Shown: positions 35,435 to 44,816, counted from the first letter of the stretch. The stretch is 44,991 nucleotides of DNA from Methylomicrobium sp. (GCA_018333785.1 JAGXSU010000149.1:1-44991), one strand, 5' to 3'. Numbers and translations: made by a program. The notes: a model not told the origin generated them from the sequence alone.

Positions 35435-36163
35435 ATGTATGCCTCTGTGCAGACCGGGTCTAAAGAAGACCTTGTGGCACAGTATGCCCCTTTGGTTAAG
35501 CGCATCGCCTATCATTTGATTTGTAAATTACCTGACACGATTATGGTCGATGATTTGATTCAGTCGGGTATGTTGGGCTTATTGGAAGCCGTAAAAAACT
35601 TTGATGCGTCACAGGGTGCAAGTTTTGAAACTTATGCCGGCATTCGTATTCGCGGGTCGATGCTGGATGATGTCAGGCGTTCCGATTGGACGCCACGTTC
35701 AGTGCATAGAAAAGCACGTATGGTTGCCGATGCTATCCGGCAGATCGAAAACAATACCGGTTGTGATGCCAGAGATTCCGATGTTGCCAAATTCTTAGGC
35801 ATCAGCATGGATGAATACGGTCAAATTCTTCAGGATACGCTTTGCTGTAGAGAATTGAGCGTAGAGAAATTAGCGGAAGAAGGTGATCATGCTTTTGATG
35901 AGTGTATCGAAGAAGAAAGTGATCCATTTGGGCAAATTAGCCATGAATCATTCAATGCTGCGCTGAAAGAAGCCATTATGCAATTGCCCGAACGCGAAAG
36001 ACTGGTCATTTCACTGTATTATAACGATGAGCTGAACTTGCGAGAGATTGGCAAAGTGCTTGAGGTCAGTGAGTCGCGGGTCAGTCAGATTTTAAGCAAA
36101 GCGATGCTGCGATTGCGTGCCAGACTGGTCGACTGGCACGAAACAGGAATTGAAAATACTTAG
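35435..36163 (+). CDS. fliA: Flagellar sigma factor FliA (sigma-28)
   Basis: Sigma factor for late flagellar and chemotaxis genes. I choose ATG 35435 (242 residues) because AAAGGAG is five bases upstream; ATG 35420, overlapping the flhG stop, lies before that site. Region 2 is seen in DDLIQSGMLGLLEAVKNFD and TYAGIRIRGSMLDDVRRSDW, region 4 in LPERERLVISLYYNDELN and the helix-turn-helix REIGKVLEVSESRVSQI. I found no clear sigma-28 promoter in the window. Confidence 0.95.
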   Translation: MYASVQTGSKEDLVAQYAPLVKRIAYHLICKLPDTIMVDDLIQSGMLGLLEAVKNFDASQGASFETYAGIRIRGSMLDDVRRSDWTPRSVHRKARMVADAIRQIENNTGCDARDSDVAKFLGISMDEYGQILQDTLCCRELSVEKLAEEGDHAFDECIEEESDPFGQISHESFNAALKEAIMQLPERERLVISLYYNDELNLREIGKVLEVSESRVSQILSKAMLRLRARLVDWHETGIENT

Positions 36164-36178
36164 GTGCTTGAGATTTAT

Positions 36179-36308
36179 AGCTCTGAGTTCAGTTTGCTTA
36201 TCTTCAGTCGCGCAAACACTGACATAGCCTGCTATGCTCCTTGACCAGGGGCAAAGCCCAGCTTAAGTTGCGAAGGTTGTTTCTTCCTGCTACTTAATGA
36301 ACAGAGCT
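36179..36308. repeat. Intergenic element with inverted ends and internal hairpins
   Basis: AGCTCTGAGTTCA (36179-36191) pairs with TGAACAGAGCT (36298-36308) apart from a two-base bulge. Inside are three smaller hairpins: GTTTGC/GCAAAC (36192-36197 with 36212-36217), CATAGC/GCTATG (36223-36228 with 36231-36236) and GGGC/GCCC (36249-36252 with 36256-36259). No open frame. It separates fliA from cheY and looks like a mobile or structured repeat. Confidence 0.5.
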
Positions 36309-36394
36309 GAGGGCAGTATCACACGTTTAATAACTGAGTTGAGTTAATAGGGATTCACTGAGAATGACAAAATACAACAGATTGGAGATTATCC

Positions 36395-36781
36395 TTGGAT
36401 AAGAACATGAAAATTCTGGTTGTTGATGATTTTTCAACAATGAGGCGAATAGTGAAAAATTTGCTCCGGGATCTGGGTTTTACCAATACTTTGGAAGCGG
36501 ATGACGGCAAGACTGCACTGCCTAAATTGAAGGCGGGTGGAATCGATTTTCTGATTACGGATTGGAATATGCCCGGTATGACCGGCCTGGATTTATTAAA
36601 GGCTGTCCGTGCGGATCCGGAGCTGGCCAAGTTGCCGGTATTAATGGTGACTGCAGAAGCCAAGCGAGAGCAAATTATTATGGCAGCGCAGGCCGGGGTC
36701 AATGGCTACATCATCAAACCTTTTACGGCGGCTACACTTAAAGAAAAGATCGAGAAGATCTTTGAACGTATAGACGGCTAG
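36395..36781 (+). CDS. cheY: Chemotaxis response regulator CheY
   Basis: Single receiver domain that carries the signal from CheA to FliM. With the TTG at 36395 it has 128 residues ([18 protein letters not shown]), like E. coli CheY; GGAG lies seven bases before the TTG, while ATG 36407 is too far from it. Acidic pair D11-D12, phospho-acceptor D56 in TDWNMPG, and Lys in YIIKPF are intact. First gene of the chemotaxis run. Confidence 0.96.
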   Translation: MDKNMKILVVDDFSTMRRIVKNLLRDLGFTNTLEADDGKTALPKLKAGGIDFLITDWNMPGMTGLDLLKAVRADPELAKLPVLMVTAEAKREQIIMAAQAGVNGYIIKPFTAATLKEKIEKIFERIDG

Positions 36782-36797
36782 CTGAAGAAGGATTGCC

Positions 36798-37529
36798 ATG
36801 ACCGAAATTGATCGCCTTAGCCTAGCTAAAAATTTGCTGGAAGCGTTGGAGAATGGAGACGAAGCTTCAGCCAATAAATATATGGATGAAATTGCCGGTA
36901 TACGTGAGACCCAGCTTTATCAGGAAGTTGGAAAGTTAACGCGGCAACTTCATGATTCGATGACTTCTTTTGCGTTGGAATCCAAAATTACCGCTTTTGC
37001 ACAAAATGATATTCCTGATGCAAAAGAGCGCTTGCACTATGTCATTACAATGACCGAGCAAGCTGCGAATAAGACGTTGAATGCGGTAGAAGATTTATAT
37101 CCTGTGGCTTCCGAGCTGAATCAGCAAGTGCAAAAGCTGTCTGCTAACTGGGACCGGTTTTTGATCAGGCAAATGCCTTTTCAGGAGTTTAAGGACATGA
37201 GCCAGGAAATAACGGAATATTTTAAAGTTTCCGTTCAATCGCTTGAGAATATACAAAATGGATTGAATGAGATCCTGATGGCTCAGAGTTTCCAAGACAT
37301 CACCGGCCAGATTATTCGTCGGGTCATTACCATGGTCGAGGAGCTGGAATCCGGCATGCTCGCTTTAATTAAGCTGTCGGGGCACGGTAGGCCACCGGAA
37401 AAAAACACAGGCAGCAGCGAGCCTGAGTTGCCGGGGCCTGTTGTTCCGGGTTTGGATGATAGTGAAGGTGCAGTCGTCGCCAGCAGTCAGGATGATGTGG
37501 ATGATCTGTTATCAAGTTTGGGATTTTGA
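36798..37529 (+). CDS. cheZ: CheY-P phosphatase CheZ
   Basis: Dephosphorylates CheY. 243 residues, mostly one long helical hairpin. The catalytic pair is present as Asp167 and Gln171 in SFQDITGQIIRR. A flexible Pro/Gly-rich linker (about 195-225) leads to the C-terminal CheY-binding helix QDDVDDLLSSLGF. AAGGA lies six bases before the ATG. Confidence 0.95.
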   Translation: MTEIDRLSLAKNLLEALENGDEASANKYMDEIAGIRETQLYQEVGKLTRQLHDSMTSFALESKITAFAQNDIPDAKERLHYVITMTEQAANKTLNAVEDLYPVASELNQQVQKLSANWDRFLIRQMPFQEFKDMSQEITEYFKVSVQSLENIQNGLNEILMAQSFQDITGQIIRRVITMVEELESGMLALIKLSGHGRPPEKNTGSSEPELPGPVVPGLDDSEGAVVASSQDDVDDLLSSLGF

Positions 37530-37538
37530 GGAAACCAT

Positions 37539-39740
37539 ATGGCAATTGACCTGGACGACGAAATACTTCAGGACTTTCTGGTCGAGGCAGGCGAAATTCT
37601 TGATCTGTTGGGAGAGCAGTTGGTTCAGCTTGAGCAAATGCCCGAAGATTATGATTTGCTCAATGCCATATTTCGCGGATTCCATACCGTTAAAGGTGGT
37701 GCCGGTTTTTTGGCGATTGATGCCTTAGTGGAAATTTGTCATAAAGCGGAGGATGTTTTTAATATTCTGCGGCAGGGCGACAGACGCGTCTCTGCTGAAC
37801 TCATGGATGTTGTATTACAGGTTCTGGATGTTGTAAACAACATGTTCAATCAAGTCAGAGGCGGGATATTACCCGAATCTGCCGATCCTGAATTATTGGC
37901 TAATCTGCAAACTTTTGCTGTGCCGGCTTCAGACGATGTGGTCGTGCCCAGCCAAGAAACAATGCCTGAAGAGCCTTTAGATGAGAGCGAAGCTGTTGAA
38001 GCTCAGTTTGAATCTATGCTGGATAGGGCTTCAGAATCAAAGGCTGGGGGCGACTCGGCCTCGGTTTCCGATGAGATTACCGAAGAAGAATTTGAAGCGT
38101 TGCTGGATGCCTTGCAAGGTAAAGGGGACGTTTCTGCCACAACTGCAAGCCAGGTAAAAGAAACTTCCGGTCAAGCGCAATCTGTTGAATCAGATGAAAT
38201 GACCGAAGAAGAGTTTGACCGTTTAATGGATGAATTACACGGTAAAGGTAAATTTAAGGTTGCCGAAATTGCTCAAACATCCACCTCTACGGCGCCTGTA
38301 GCCCCGGATGAAATCAGTGATGACGAATTTGAAAAAGTCATGGACGAAATTCATGGAAAAGGTAAATTTGATGCCTCCAAATTGAGCATTGTCGAGCCTC
38401 AATCCAAAAAAGAGTCCATTCCACAAAATAAATCAATGGCAGTACCTGCCGCCGCTCCGCAACCGGCTCCAAGGCCCACTGTCGAGGCCCATTCAGCCGC
38501 CAATGCCGCGGTGCCGTCAAGTTCCCCCGCCGGTTCAGATAACAAGGCGCAAAAAGCCGGAACGCCCCAAGTGGAAACGTCGGTAAGGGTCGATACTCAG
38601 GTGCTTGATGAGATTATGAACATGGTAGGTGAATTGGTTTTGGTCAGGAACCGTTTACAGACGCTGAAACTGGCTAGTGAACGTGATGATCAAATGGCCC
38701 AGGCTATAGCAAATCTGGCCATTGTTACCTCTGATTTACAACTGGCTGTGATGAAAACAAGGATGCAGCCGATTAAAAAAGTTTTTGGCCGTTTTCCCCG
38801 TGTTGTAAGGGATCTGGCCCGCAGCCTAAAAAAAGAAATAAGACTGGAGTTGATCGGGGAAGAGACCGATCTGGATAAAAATCTGGTTGAAGCGCTGGCT
38901 GACCCTCTGGTCCATTTAGTTAGAAATGCTGTGGATCATGGTATCGAACTGCCTGACGAACGGGAAAAAGCGGGCAAGCCGAAAGAAGGCATTGTCGTGC
39001 TTACGGCGTCTCAACAAGGCGACCATATCCAGTTGTCGATAAGAGACGACGGCAAAGGAATGAATGCTGACGTGTTACGTGCAAAAGTCGTCGAAAAAGG
39101 CTTGATGGATCCCGATACTGCCGCCCGGCTTGATAATAGAGAATGTTTTAATCTGATTTTTATGCCGGGCTTCTCGACTAAAACTGAAATTTCTGATGTT
39201 TCAGGGCGAGGTGTCGGCATGGATGTCGTCAAAACGCGAATATCTCAAATGAATGGAACCGTAGAGGTTGATTCGACAGAGGGCTACGGAAGTACGATTA
39301 CCATCAAAGTCCCGTTAACCTTGGCCATAATGCCCACGTTAATGGTTAGGCTTTTTGATCAGGCTTTCGCTTTACCGTTGGCCAGCGTGATTGAAATACT
39401 TGATCTGGATTTACGCAATACCAACGTTGTCGATGGACAACTTGTGATTATGGTCAGAAATAAGGCATTGCCTTTATTTTATTTGGGCGAATGGCTGATA
39501 AGAAATCCCCATTACGAAGTTCAAAAACGTGTAGCGGCTCATGTTGTTGTCGTGAATGCGGGAGGACGGCAAGTGGGTTTTGTCGTAGATCAATTAATAG
39601 GACAGGAAGAAGTGGTTATCAAAGCTCTGGGTGCCAAATTACAGGGATTGGATGGTCTTTCAGGAGCAACGATCACCGGTGATGGCCGTATCGCATTGAT
39701 TCTCGATGTTCCTGGTCTGATGAAAAAATATGCCAGTTAA
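37539..39740 (+). CDS. cheA: Chemotaxis histidine kinase CheA
   Basis: Kinase that phosphorylates CheY and CheB. 733 residues: Hpt domain P1 (about 1-110) with phospho-His49 in RGFHTVKGGAGF, a long linker (about 120-345), dimerisation P3, ATPase P4 with LVRNAVDHGIE, DDGKGM and GRGVGMDVVK, and the CheW-like P5 domain (about 600-733). No separate P2 CheY-binding domain is obvious. In its place are three copies of an acidic motif of the form DEIT(E/D)EEF...LDELHGKG, beginning at residues 178, 219 and 257. Kinase residues look complete. Confidence 0.96.
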   Translation: MAIDLDDEILQDFLVEAGEILDLLGEQLVQLEQMPEDYDLLNAIFRGFHTVKGGAGFLAIDALVEICHKAEDVFNILRQGDRRVSAELMDVVLQVLDVVNNMFNQVRGGILPESADPELLANLQTFAVPASDDVVVPSQETMPEEPLDESEAVEAQFESMLDRASESKAGGDSASVSDEITEEEFEALLDALQGKGDVSATTASQVKETSGQAQSVESDEMTEEEFDRLMDELHGKGKFKVAEIAQTSTSTAPVAPDEISDDEFEKVMDEIHGKGKFDASKLSIVEPQSKKESIPQNKSMAVPAAAPQPAPRPTVEAHSAANAAVPSSSPAGSDNKAQKAGTPQVETSVRVDTQVLDEIMNMVGELVLVRNRLQTLKLASERDDQMAQAIANLAIVTSDLQLAVMKTRMQPIKKVFGRFPRVVRDLARSLKKEIRLELIGEETDLDKNLVEALADPLVHLVRNAVDHGIELPDEREKAGKPKEGIVVLTASQQGDHIQLSIRDDGKGMNADVLRAKVVEKGLMDPDTAARLDNRECFNLIFMPGFSTKTEISDVSGRGVGMDVVKTRISQMNGTVEVDSTEGYGSTITIKVPLTLAIMPTLMVRLFDQAFALPLASVIEILDLDLRNTNVVDGQLVIMVRNKALPLFYLGEWLIRNPHYEVQKRVAAHVVVVNAGGRQVGFVVDQLIGQEEVVIKALGAKLQGLDGLSGATITGDGRIALILDVPGLMKKYAS

Positions 39741-39753
39741 CACTGGATAGGTT

Positions 39754-40824
39754 ATGACCATTAAAGTGTTGGTGGTGGATGATTCAAGTTTCATTCGTAA
39801 ACGGATAAAGGAAATACTGGAGTTTTCAGCTGAATCGGAAGGCCCCGGCGATCTTGAAGTCATAGGGTTTGCTGCCAACGGATTAGAAGCCATTCAAAAA
39901 ACCGTTCAGCTGAAGCCCGATGTCATTACCATGGATATTCAAATGCCGGTTATGGATGGTATCACTGCTGTAAAGCGCATTATGGAGGAATGTCCTGTGC
40001 CGATATTAATGTTTTCGGCAATGACCCGTGTTGGTGCTCAGGCTACATTTGACGCTTTGCAAGCAGGGGCTATTGATTTTCTGCCCAAACAATTGACGGA
40101 GATTGACGCTGATCCGGAAGTGGCTCGGCAAGTGTTAAGGCGTAGGGTGAGAATAGTCGCTTCGCAAGCAAAAAAAGTGGCTTCTCACACATGCCAGCCA
40201 TCCAGTCTGAAGCAGAGTCGTCCACAATCCAGCGCCGGTTTTCAAAAAAAAGCATTTATGCCTCGCTTGATCGTACTGGCTGCCTCCACCGGCGGTCCTT
40301 CGGCGGTTCAGCAAATAATCAAGGCACTGCCAAAATCATTTACGATTCCATTGATCATCGTTCAGCACATGCCTCAAAATTTTACTCATAGCTATGCGGA
40401 AAGGTTGGATCAACTGAGCCAGGTTCGTGTAAGGGAAGCAGTCAACGGAGACAGTTTGGACGAACCGCTAATTCTGGTGGCTCCCGGAGGAATGCAGTTG
40501 GAAATAGAAAGCAGGGGACGGGGTAAAATGATCAGATTAAGAGAAAAACTACAGCATGAATTATTCAGTCCCTGTGCAGACATTACCTTGGCCTCAGTGG
40601 CAACTCATTATCCGGGAAATGCGCTGGCAGTCATCATGACAGGGATGGGTTCAGATGGCAAGGAAGGGGCTGGCCAATTAAAAAAGACAGGGGCTCAAGT
40701 GTGGGCGCAGGATCAGGCCAGCTGCACGATTTATGGGATGCCAAAAGCAATCATAGACGCGGGTCTGGCAGATGCTGTTTTTAATCTGGAAGAGATGAGC
40801 GAGGCTTTTGCCCGTTTAAGCTAA
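39754..40824 (+). CDS. cheB: Chemoreceptor glutamate methylesterase CheB
   Basis: Removes methyl groups from chemoreceptors during adaptation. 356 residues: receiver domain (1-125) with D9-D10 and phospho-acceptor Asp61 (VITMDIQMP), a linker, then the esterase domain with catalytic Ser178 (LAASTGGPS), His205 (VQHMPQNF) and Asp301 (TGMGSDG). The partner methyltransferase gene cheR is not in this window. Its stop overlaps the motC start (TAATG). Confidence 0.96.
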   Translation: MTIKVLVVDDSSFIRKRIKEILEFSAESEGPGDLEVIGFAANGLEAIQKTVQLKPDVITMDIQMPVMDGITAVKRIMEECPVPILMFSAMTRVGAQATFDALQAGAIDFLPKQLTEIDADPEVARQVLRRRVRIVASQAKKVASHTCQPSSLKQSRPQSSAGFQKKAFMPRLIVLAASTGGPSAVQQIIKALPKSFTIPLIIVQHMPQNFTHSYAERLDQLSQVRVREAVNGDSLDEPLILVAPGGMQLEIESRGRGKMIRLREKLQHELFSPCADITLASVATHYPGNALAVIMTGMGSDGKEGAGQLKKTGAQVWAQDQASCTIYGMPKAIIDAGLADAVFNLEEMSEAFARLS

Positions 40825-41594
40825 TGGACTTTTTAAGTGTCGTCGGAATTATCATTGGGTTTTCAGCCATTGTCGGTGGAAATTTGCTTGAAGGTGGGCA
40901 ATTCGCTGCTCTCGTCAATGGCCCGGCGTTTTTGATTGTTTTAGGCGGCACGCTAGGGGCTACTCTTCTGCAATTTCCAACGGCCATTTTTATGCGCAGC
41001 CTTAAAATCAGTTTGTGGATTTTTAAACCCCAGACCTTGATGCTCAGAAAGCAAATTGAAAAAATTGTCGATTGGAGCGCCATGGCGAGAAAAGAAGGAT
41101 TGCTGGGTCTGGAAGCATTGATTGACTTGGAAAAAGACGATTTTGCAGTCAAGGGGTTAAATCTTTTGGTGGACGGCAGCGAACCTGATGTTATTCGGGA
41201 TTGCCTTGAGCTTGATATTGGTGCAAGGGAATTTAAAGATTTGCAGGCCGCGCGCTTGTTTGAGGCTATGGGGGGATACTCGCCAACGCTAGGAATAATC
41301 GGTGCTGTGATCGGTTTGATCCATGTCATGAAAAATCTGACAGATCCTGCATTGCTGGGCTCCGGTATCGCTACAGCATTTGTAGCCACTATTTATGGAG
41401 TGGGCTTTGCCAACCTGTTTTTTCTACCTATCGCCAACAAGTTAAAAATGCAGGTTTTTGCTTTGTCTCAATATCGGGAAATGGTCATGGAGGGCATAGT
41501 AGCGATTGCCGAGGGAGAAAACCCAAGAAATATCGAGTTAAAACTATCCGGTTATCTGGATGAAAAATTGAAGGCTAAAAAAAGAGGCCGATAA
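40824..41594 (+). CDS. motC: Flagellar stator protein MotC (MotA family)
   Basis: Membrane subunit of the proton-driven stator. 256 residues and four membrane segments; the pair LGIIGAVIGLIHVMKN and SGIATAFVATIYGVGFAN covers the last two. The cytoplasmic loop holds the charged residues that contact FliG. Called MotC rather than MotA because of its place after cheB, as in Pseudomonas. Coupled to motD by a TAATG overlap. Confidence 0.92.
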   Translation: MDFLSVVGIIIGFSAIVGGNLLEGGQFAALVNGPAFLIVLGGTLGATLLQFPTAIFMRSLKISLWIFKPQTLMLRKQIEKIVDWSAMARKEGLLGLEALIDLEKDDFAVKGLNLLVDGSEPDVIRDCLELDIGAREFKDLQAARLFEAMGGYSPTLGIIGAVIGLIHVMKNLTDPALLGSGIATAFVATIYGVGFANLFFLPIANKLKMQVFALSQYREMVMEGIVAIAEGENPRNIELKLSGYLDEKLKAKKRGR

Positions 41595-42496
41595 TGCGAC
41601 GAAAAAGAAAAGAGCTGCTAGAGACTGATAACCATGACCGCTGGCTGGTTTCCTATGCGGATTTTATCACTTTGTTGTTTGCTTTTTTTGTGGTCATGTA
41701 TTCGATTTCATCCGTCAATGAAGGCAAGTACAAAACGCTTTCAGATTCGCTGGAGGGGGCTTTTTCAAATAAGAGTTCTGATCAAAACATAGCGCAATAT
41801 GAAGGTACTCCCTATAAAGTCATACAGCCCATTCAGGTGGGCGATACGCCTATGGCCATTCAACCGATTGAGCTGGATCGGCCTACATTGGAAGAAGTCG
41901 AGAAAAAACATGAATTGAGTGAAGAGATTTTAAAGGAAAGGCGAAATTTGATAGAGGCAGCCGAGCAGTTTAAAGAAGTGCTTGCGCCATTTATTGAAGA
42001 GGATCTTGTCAATGTCAAGAAAAATGATTTCTGGATTGAGCTGGAGATGAACAGCGAGTTGTTATTTGCCAGCGGAGAAGCGGCATTATCGCCCAAAGCT
42101 ATCCCCATTCTTCAGAAAGTTTCTGAAATTGTCAGGCTGATGCCCAATTCCATCAATGTCGAAGGCCATACCGATAACCGCCCCATCAATACACTTCAGT
42201 TTCCGTCCAATTGGGAGTTGTCTTCAGCCAGGGCTTCCAGCGTGGTTAGAGAGTTTGAACGGGAAGGTATCAATTCAGACCGTTTATCGGCCATTGGTTA
42301 TGGAGAATTTCATCCTATTGCCGATAACACAATTGATGAAGGACGATTTCAAAATAGACGTGTTTCTATCGTGCTCATGTCGCATGCCTTCGCACGTTAT
42401 GGGGCGAATGATCAGGAACGTGCCAGGTTGTTGAATATTACACAACCTGAAACAACAGAAGGCGAAGAGCCTCAGAACACTCAAAAAAACCGGTGA
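41594..42496 (+). CDS. motD: Flagellar stator protein MotD (MotB family)
   Basis: Peptidoglycan-anchored stator partner of MotC. 300 residues: one membrane segment (about 19-40, SYADFITLLFAFFVVMYSIS) with the proton-carrying Asp23, a periplasmic linker, and an OmpA domain (about 150-275) with VEGHTDNRPI and NWELSSARASSV that binds peptidoglycan. Confidence 0.93.
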   Translation: MRRKRKELLETDNHDRWLVSYADFITLLFAFFVVMYSISSVNEGKYKTLSDSLEGAFSNKSSDQNIAQYEGTPYKVIQPIQVGDTPMAIQPIELDRPTLEEVEKKHELSEEILKERRNLIEAAEQFKEVLAPFIEEDLVNVKKNDFWIELEMNSELLFASGEAALSPKAIPILQKVSEIVRLMPNSINVEGHTDNRPINTLQFPSNWELSSARASSVVREFEREGINSDRLSAIGYGEFHPIADNTIDEGRFQNRRVSIVLMSHAFARYGANDQERARLLNITQPETTEGEEPQNTQKNR

Positions 42497-42503
42497 ATAC
42501 GCT

Positions 42504-43307
42504 ATGAAAGTTTGGGCAGTATCCAATCAAAAAGGTGGGGTTGGCAAAACAACCACGGTCATATCGCTAGGCGGCTTATTGTTCTCTTGGGGGTTTCGGA
42601 CCTTGTTAGTGGATCTGGATCCGCATGGGGCATTAACCAGTTACTTCAAGATGAATCCCGACGACATTAAAGGTAGCGTTTACAATCTTTTTCAAGACGC
42701 CAGTCAAAAGAAGAGAAATATTGGCCCTGCGCCTTATATCGTTAAGACCGATTTTGACGGACTCAGTGTGCTGCCTGCCGCGACTGCCATTGCCACTCTG
42801 GATAGGCAGGTCGCCGGCATGGGCGGAATGGGACTGGTCATCAGCGGCGCTTTGAATAAGGTTCAGGACGATTACGATTATGTGCTGATCGACAGTCCAC
42901 CTATGCTGGGCGTGCTGATGATTAATGCCCTGGCGGCCTGCGAACAATTGATTATCCCGGTATTGGCCGAGTTTTTGGCGCTCAAGGGTCTGGAAAGAAT
43001 GATGCATACCTTGGGTATGGTTTATCACGCAAAATCGACGCCGCCGCATTACACCATCGTGCCAACCATGTTTGACAGACGAACACGGGCCGCGATTGAC
43101 AGCCTGCATGTTTTGCAGGAGAAATATCCTCAGTTTTTGTGGAATTCGGTGATACCGGTAGACACCAAGCTGAGAGAAGCCAGTAAAACCGGTCAGCCTA
43201 TTTCATTATATATGCCGGAAGCCAAATCAGTCGCTGCCTATTCACAGTTGTTGGATCAGCTGTTGCTGTTTAATCATGCTGACGCGCATAAATCGGCAGT
43301 TGTGTGA
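42504..43307 (+). CDS. parC: ParA-like ATPase ParC, polar chemoreceptor placement
   Basis: ParA-family ATPase expected to place chemosensory arrays at the pole. 267 residues. Deviant Walker A KGGVGKTT at 10-17, Walker A' DLDPHGALTSYF and Walker B YVLIDSPPMLGV are intact. The identity as ParC rests on position between motD and a CheW-like gene, the arrangement known in Vibrio and Pseudomonas; it is not topoisomerase IV ParC, and no parB or parS is adjacent. Confidence 0.88.
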   Translation: MKVWAVSNQKGGVGKTTTVISLGGLLFSWGFRTLLVDLDPHGALTSYFKMNPDDIKGSVYNLFQDASQKKRNIGPAPYIVKTDFDGLSVLPAATAIATLDRQVAGMGGMGLVISGALNKVQDDYDYVLIDSPPMLGVLMINALAACEQLIIPVLAEFLALKGLERMMHTLGMVYHAKSTPPHYTIVPTMFDRRTRAAIDSLHVLQEKYPQFLWNSVIPVDTKLREASKTGQPISLYMPEAKSVAAYSQLLDQLLLFNHADAHKSAVV

Positions 43308-44203
43308 TGACTGACCAAAAAAGTAATGGGGAGATTATTCATCAGGATTTAGCCCTTGATCTTTATTTGAAGACATTACTGGATGACCAGCCCTTCGACT
43401 CATCCGATGCAGAGGAAATAGACGAAGCGGACACAAAAGCACCTCCGGTGCCGGAAAAAATCATCTCAAAGCCAGCGCTTGACTTAACGGCTGACAGACC
43501 GCTGATAAAAGAAATACAAAATCCCACTTCCTTGATAAAGGAAGAATCGAACACCGTAACGAAATCGCCAAGTTTAAAGGCGCGAGTCGATTTTGAAGAT
43601 GCCATACAGGCATCCTTGAACGATGTATCCAGGTTACTGGAAGCAACTGAGCTCGACATCAAACCGGTCAATCAGCTCGTCATTGTGCCTCAGGCCGAGA
43701 AAAAAGTGGCGGCCAAGCAACCTGAGCCGAAAGTCGTCCGGCCCTTGGCTGTAATGCCCGACTGGACTCGATATGAATTTCAGGCGTTGTTTTTTAAAGT
43801 GGATCAATTGGTTTTGGCAACCCCTTTAACAGAGCTTTCCCGGACATTAAAATTTGATGGTGAAACGCGTTCGGTACCCGGTCAACCCTCCTGGTTTATA
43901 GGTTTGTTGCAGGAACATGAAAAGAATGTCGGGGTCCTGGATACCGGACAGCTGATATTTGGAAAGGTGATCGGTCAGCAAAGAAATCTGCTGGAACAGC
44001 CTTTTAAAAGTTTATTGATTACCCAGGATGGCAATTGGGCGTTGGCGTGCGACGAATTGCTGAATATCGGCAAGTTGCTACCGGAGCAGGTGCGCTGGCG
44101 TACGTATAGAAAACAAAGACCCTGGTTAATCGGAACAGTCATCGATGGTTTGGCTGCGGTTGTCGATGTCAATTTACTGACATCGCGAAGGTTAAGCAGC
44201 TAA
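43307..44203 (+). CDS. parP: ParP-like protein with CheW-type domain
   Basis: About 298 residues from the ATG at 43307, which shares a base with the parC stop (TGATG); a GTG three bases earlier is possible. The N-terminal half (about 1-145) is acidic, Pro/Lys-rich and probably disordered, holding the likely ParC-interaction region. The C-terminal half (about 150-298) is a CheW-like domain (WTRYEFQALFFKVDQLVLA ... VDVNLL). ParP in Vibrio links ParC to CheA and receptors; the same is inferred here. Confidence 0.82.
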   Translation: MTDQKSNGEIIHQDLALDLYLKTLLDDQPFDSSDAEEIDEADTKAPPVPEKIISKPALDLTADRPLIKEIQNPTSLIKEESNTVTKSPSLKARVDFEDAIQASLNDVSRLLEATELDIKPVNQLVIVPQAEKKVAAKQPEPKVVRPLAVMPDWTRYEFQALFFKVDQLVLATPLTELSRTLKFDGETRSVPGQPSWFIGLLQEHEKNVGVLDTGQLIFGKVIGQQRNLLEQPFKSLLITQDGNWALACDELLNIGKLLPEQVRWRTYRKQRPWLIGTVIDGLAAVVDVNLLTSRRLSS

Positions 44204-44304
44204 CTGAATAAACCATTGGCAAACCGCATTTTAATACGTTGTTGCTGAGGTCAGGGACTGATTTGCAGCATTTAATAAATTTTATCGAGAGGGAGTAATT
44301 AGGA

Positions 44305-44781
44305 ATGAAGTTGTCCGAAGAGAAACAAAATAATCCAATCATGCAATGGGTCACTTTTCGTTTAGGAGACGAAAAATACGGCATTAATGTCATGCAAGTA
44401 CAGGAAGTATTGCGCGTTGCAGAAATTGCTCCCGTGCCTGGTGCGCCATCGTATGTATTGGGAATTATTAATTTACGTGGCAATGTGGTCACTGTTATTG
44501 ACACGCGTAACCGTTTCGGGCTCTATACGAAAGAAACGGATGATAATTCCCGAATTGTCATCATTGAGACTGAAGCCCATATCATTGGTATTCTTGTCGA
44601 CAGTGTTGCAGAAGTTGTTGAATTGAGGGCCTCCGATATTGAGACGGCTCCCAACGTAGGTAACGAAGATACGTCACGCTACATTCAAGGTGTGACAAGC
44701 CGTGAAAATGAACTTCTGATTTTGGTTGATCTGAACCGGTTTTTGAGTGACGAGGAAAAAGCCGAATTGGATTTGTTTTAG
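44305..44781 (+). CDS. cheW: Chemotaxis coupling protein CheW
   Basis: Links chemoreceptors to CheA. 158 residues. Blocks QWVTFRLGDEKYGINVMQVQ, VLGIINLRGNVVTVIDTR and ILVDSVAEVVEL are typical. GAGGGAG and AGGA precede the ATG. A 101-base gap separates it from parP. In Pseudomonas a DUF2802 gene follows; here non-coding sequence follows to the window edge. Confidence 0.96.
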   Translation: MKLSEEKQNNPIMQWVTFRLGDEKYGINVMQVQEVLRVAEIAPVPGAPSYVLGIINLRGNVVTVIDTRNRFGLYTKETDDNSRIVIIETEAHIIGILVDSVAEVVELRASDIETAPNVGNEDTSRYIQGVTSRENELLILVDLNRFLSDEEKAELDLF

Positions 44782-44816
44782 CCTTTGTTGCTTCCGTGTT
44801 AGGAGGCAATGAAAGG
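44782..44816 (+). terminator. Hairpin directly after cheW
   Basis: CCTTT and TTGCTTCC (44782-44795) pair with GGAGGCAA and AAAGG (44802-44816) around loop GTGTTA, about 13 pairs with small internal mismatches. It starts at the base after the stop codon. There is no T-run, so termination is uncertain; it may instead protect the mRNA end. A second hairpin TTTTGCTT-AGA-AAGCAAAA follows at 44857-44875. Confidence 0.45.

Noticed and set aside
42504-43307. Plasmid or chromosome partition ParA
   Set aside because: There is no parB or parS beside it, and the neighbours motD, a CheW-like gene and cheW match the chemotaxis ParC arrangement.
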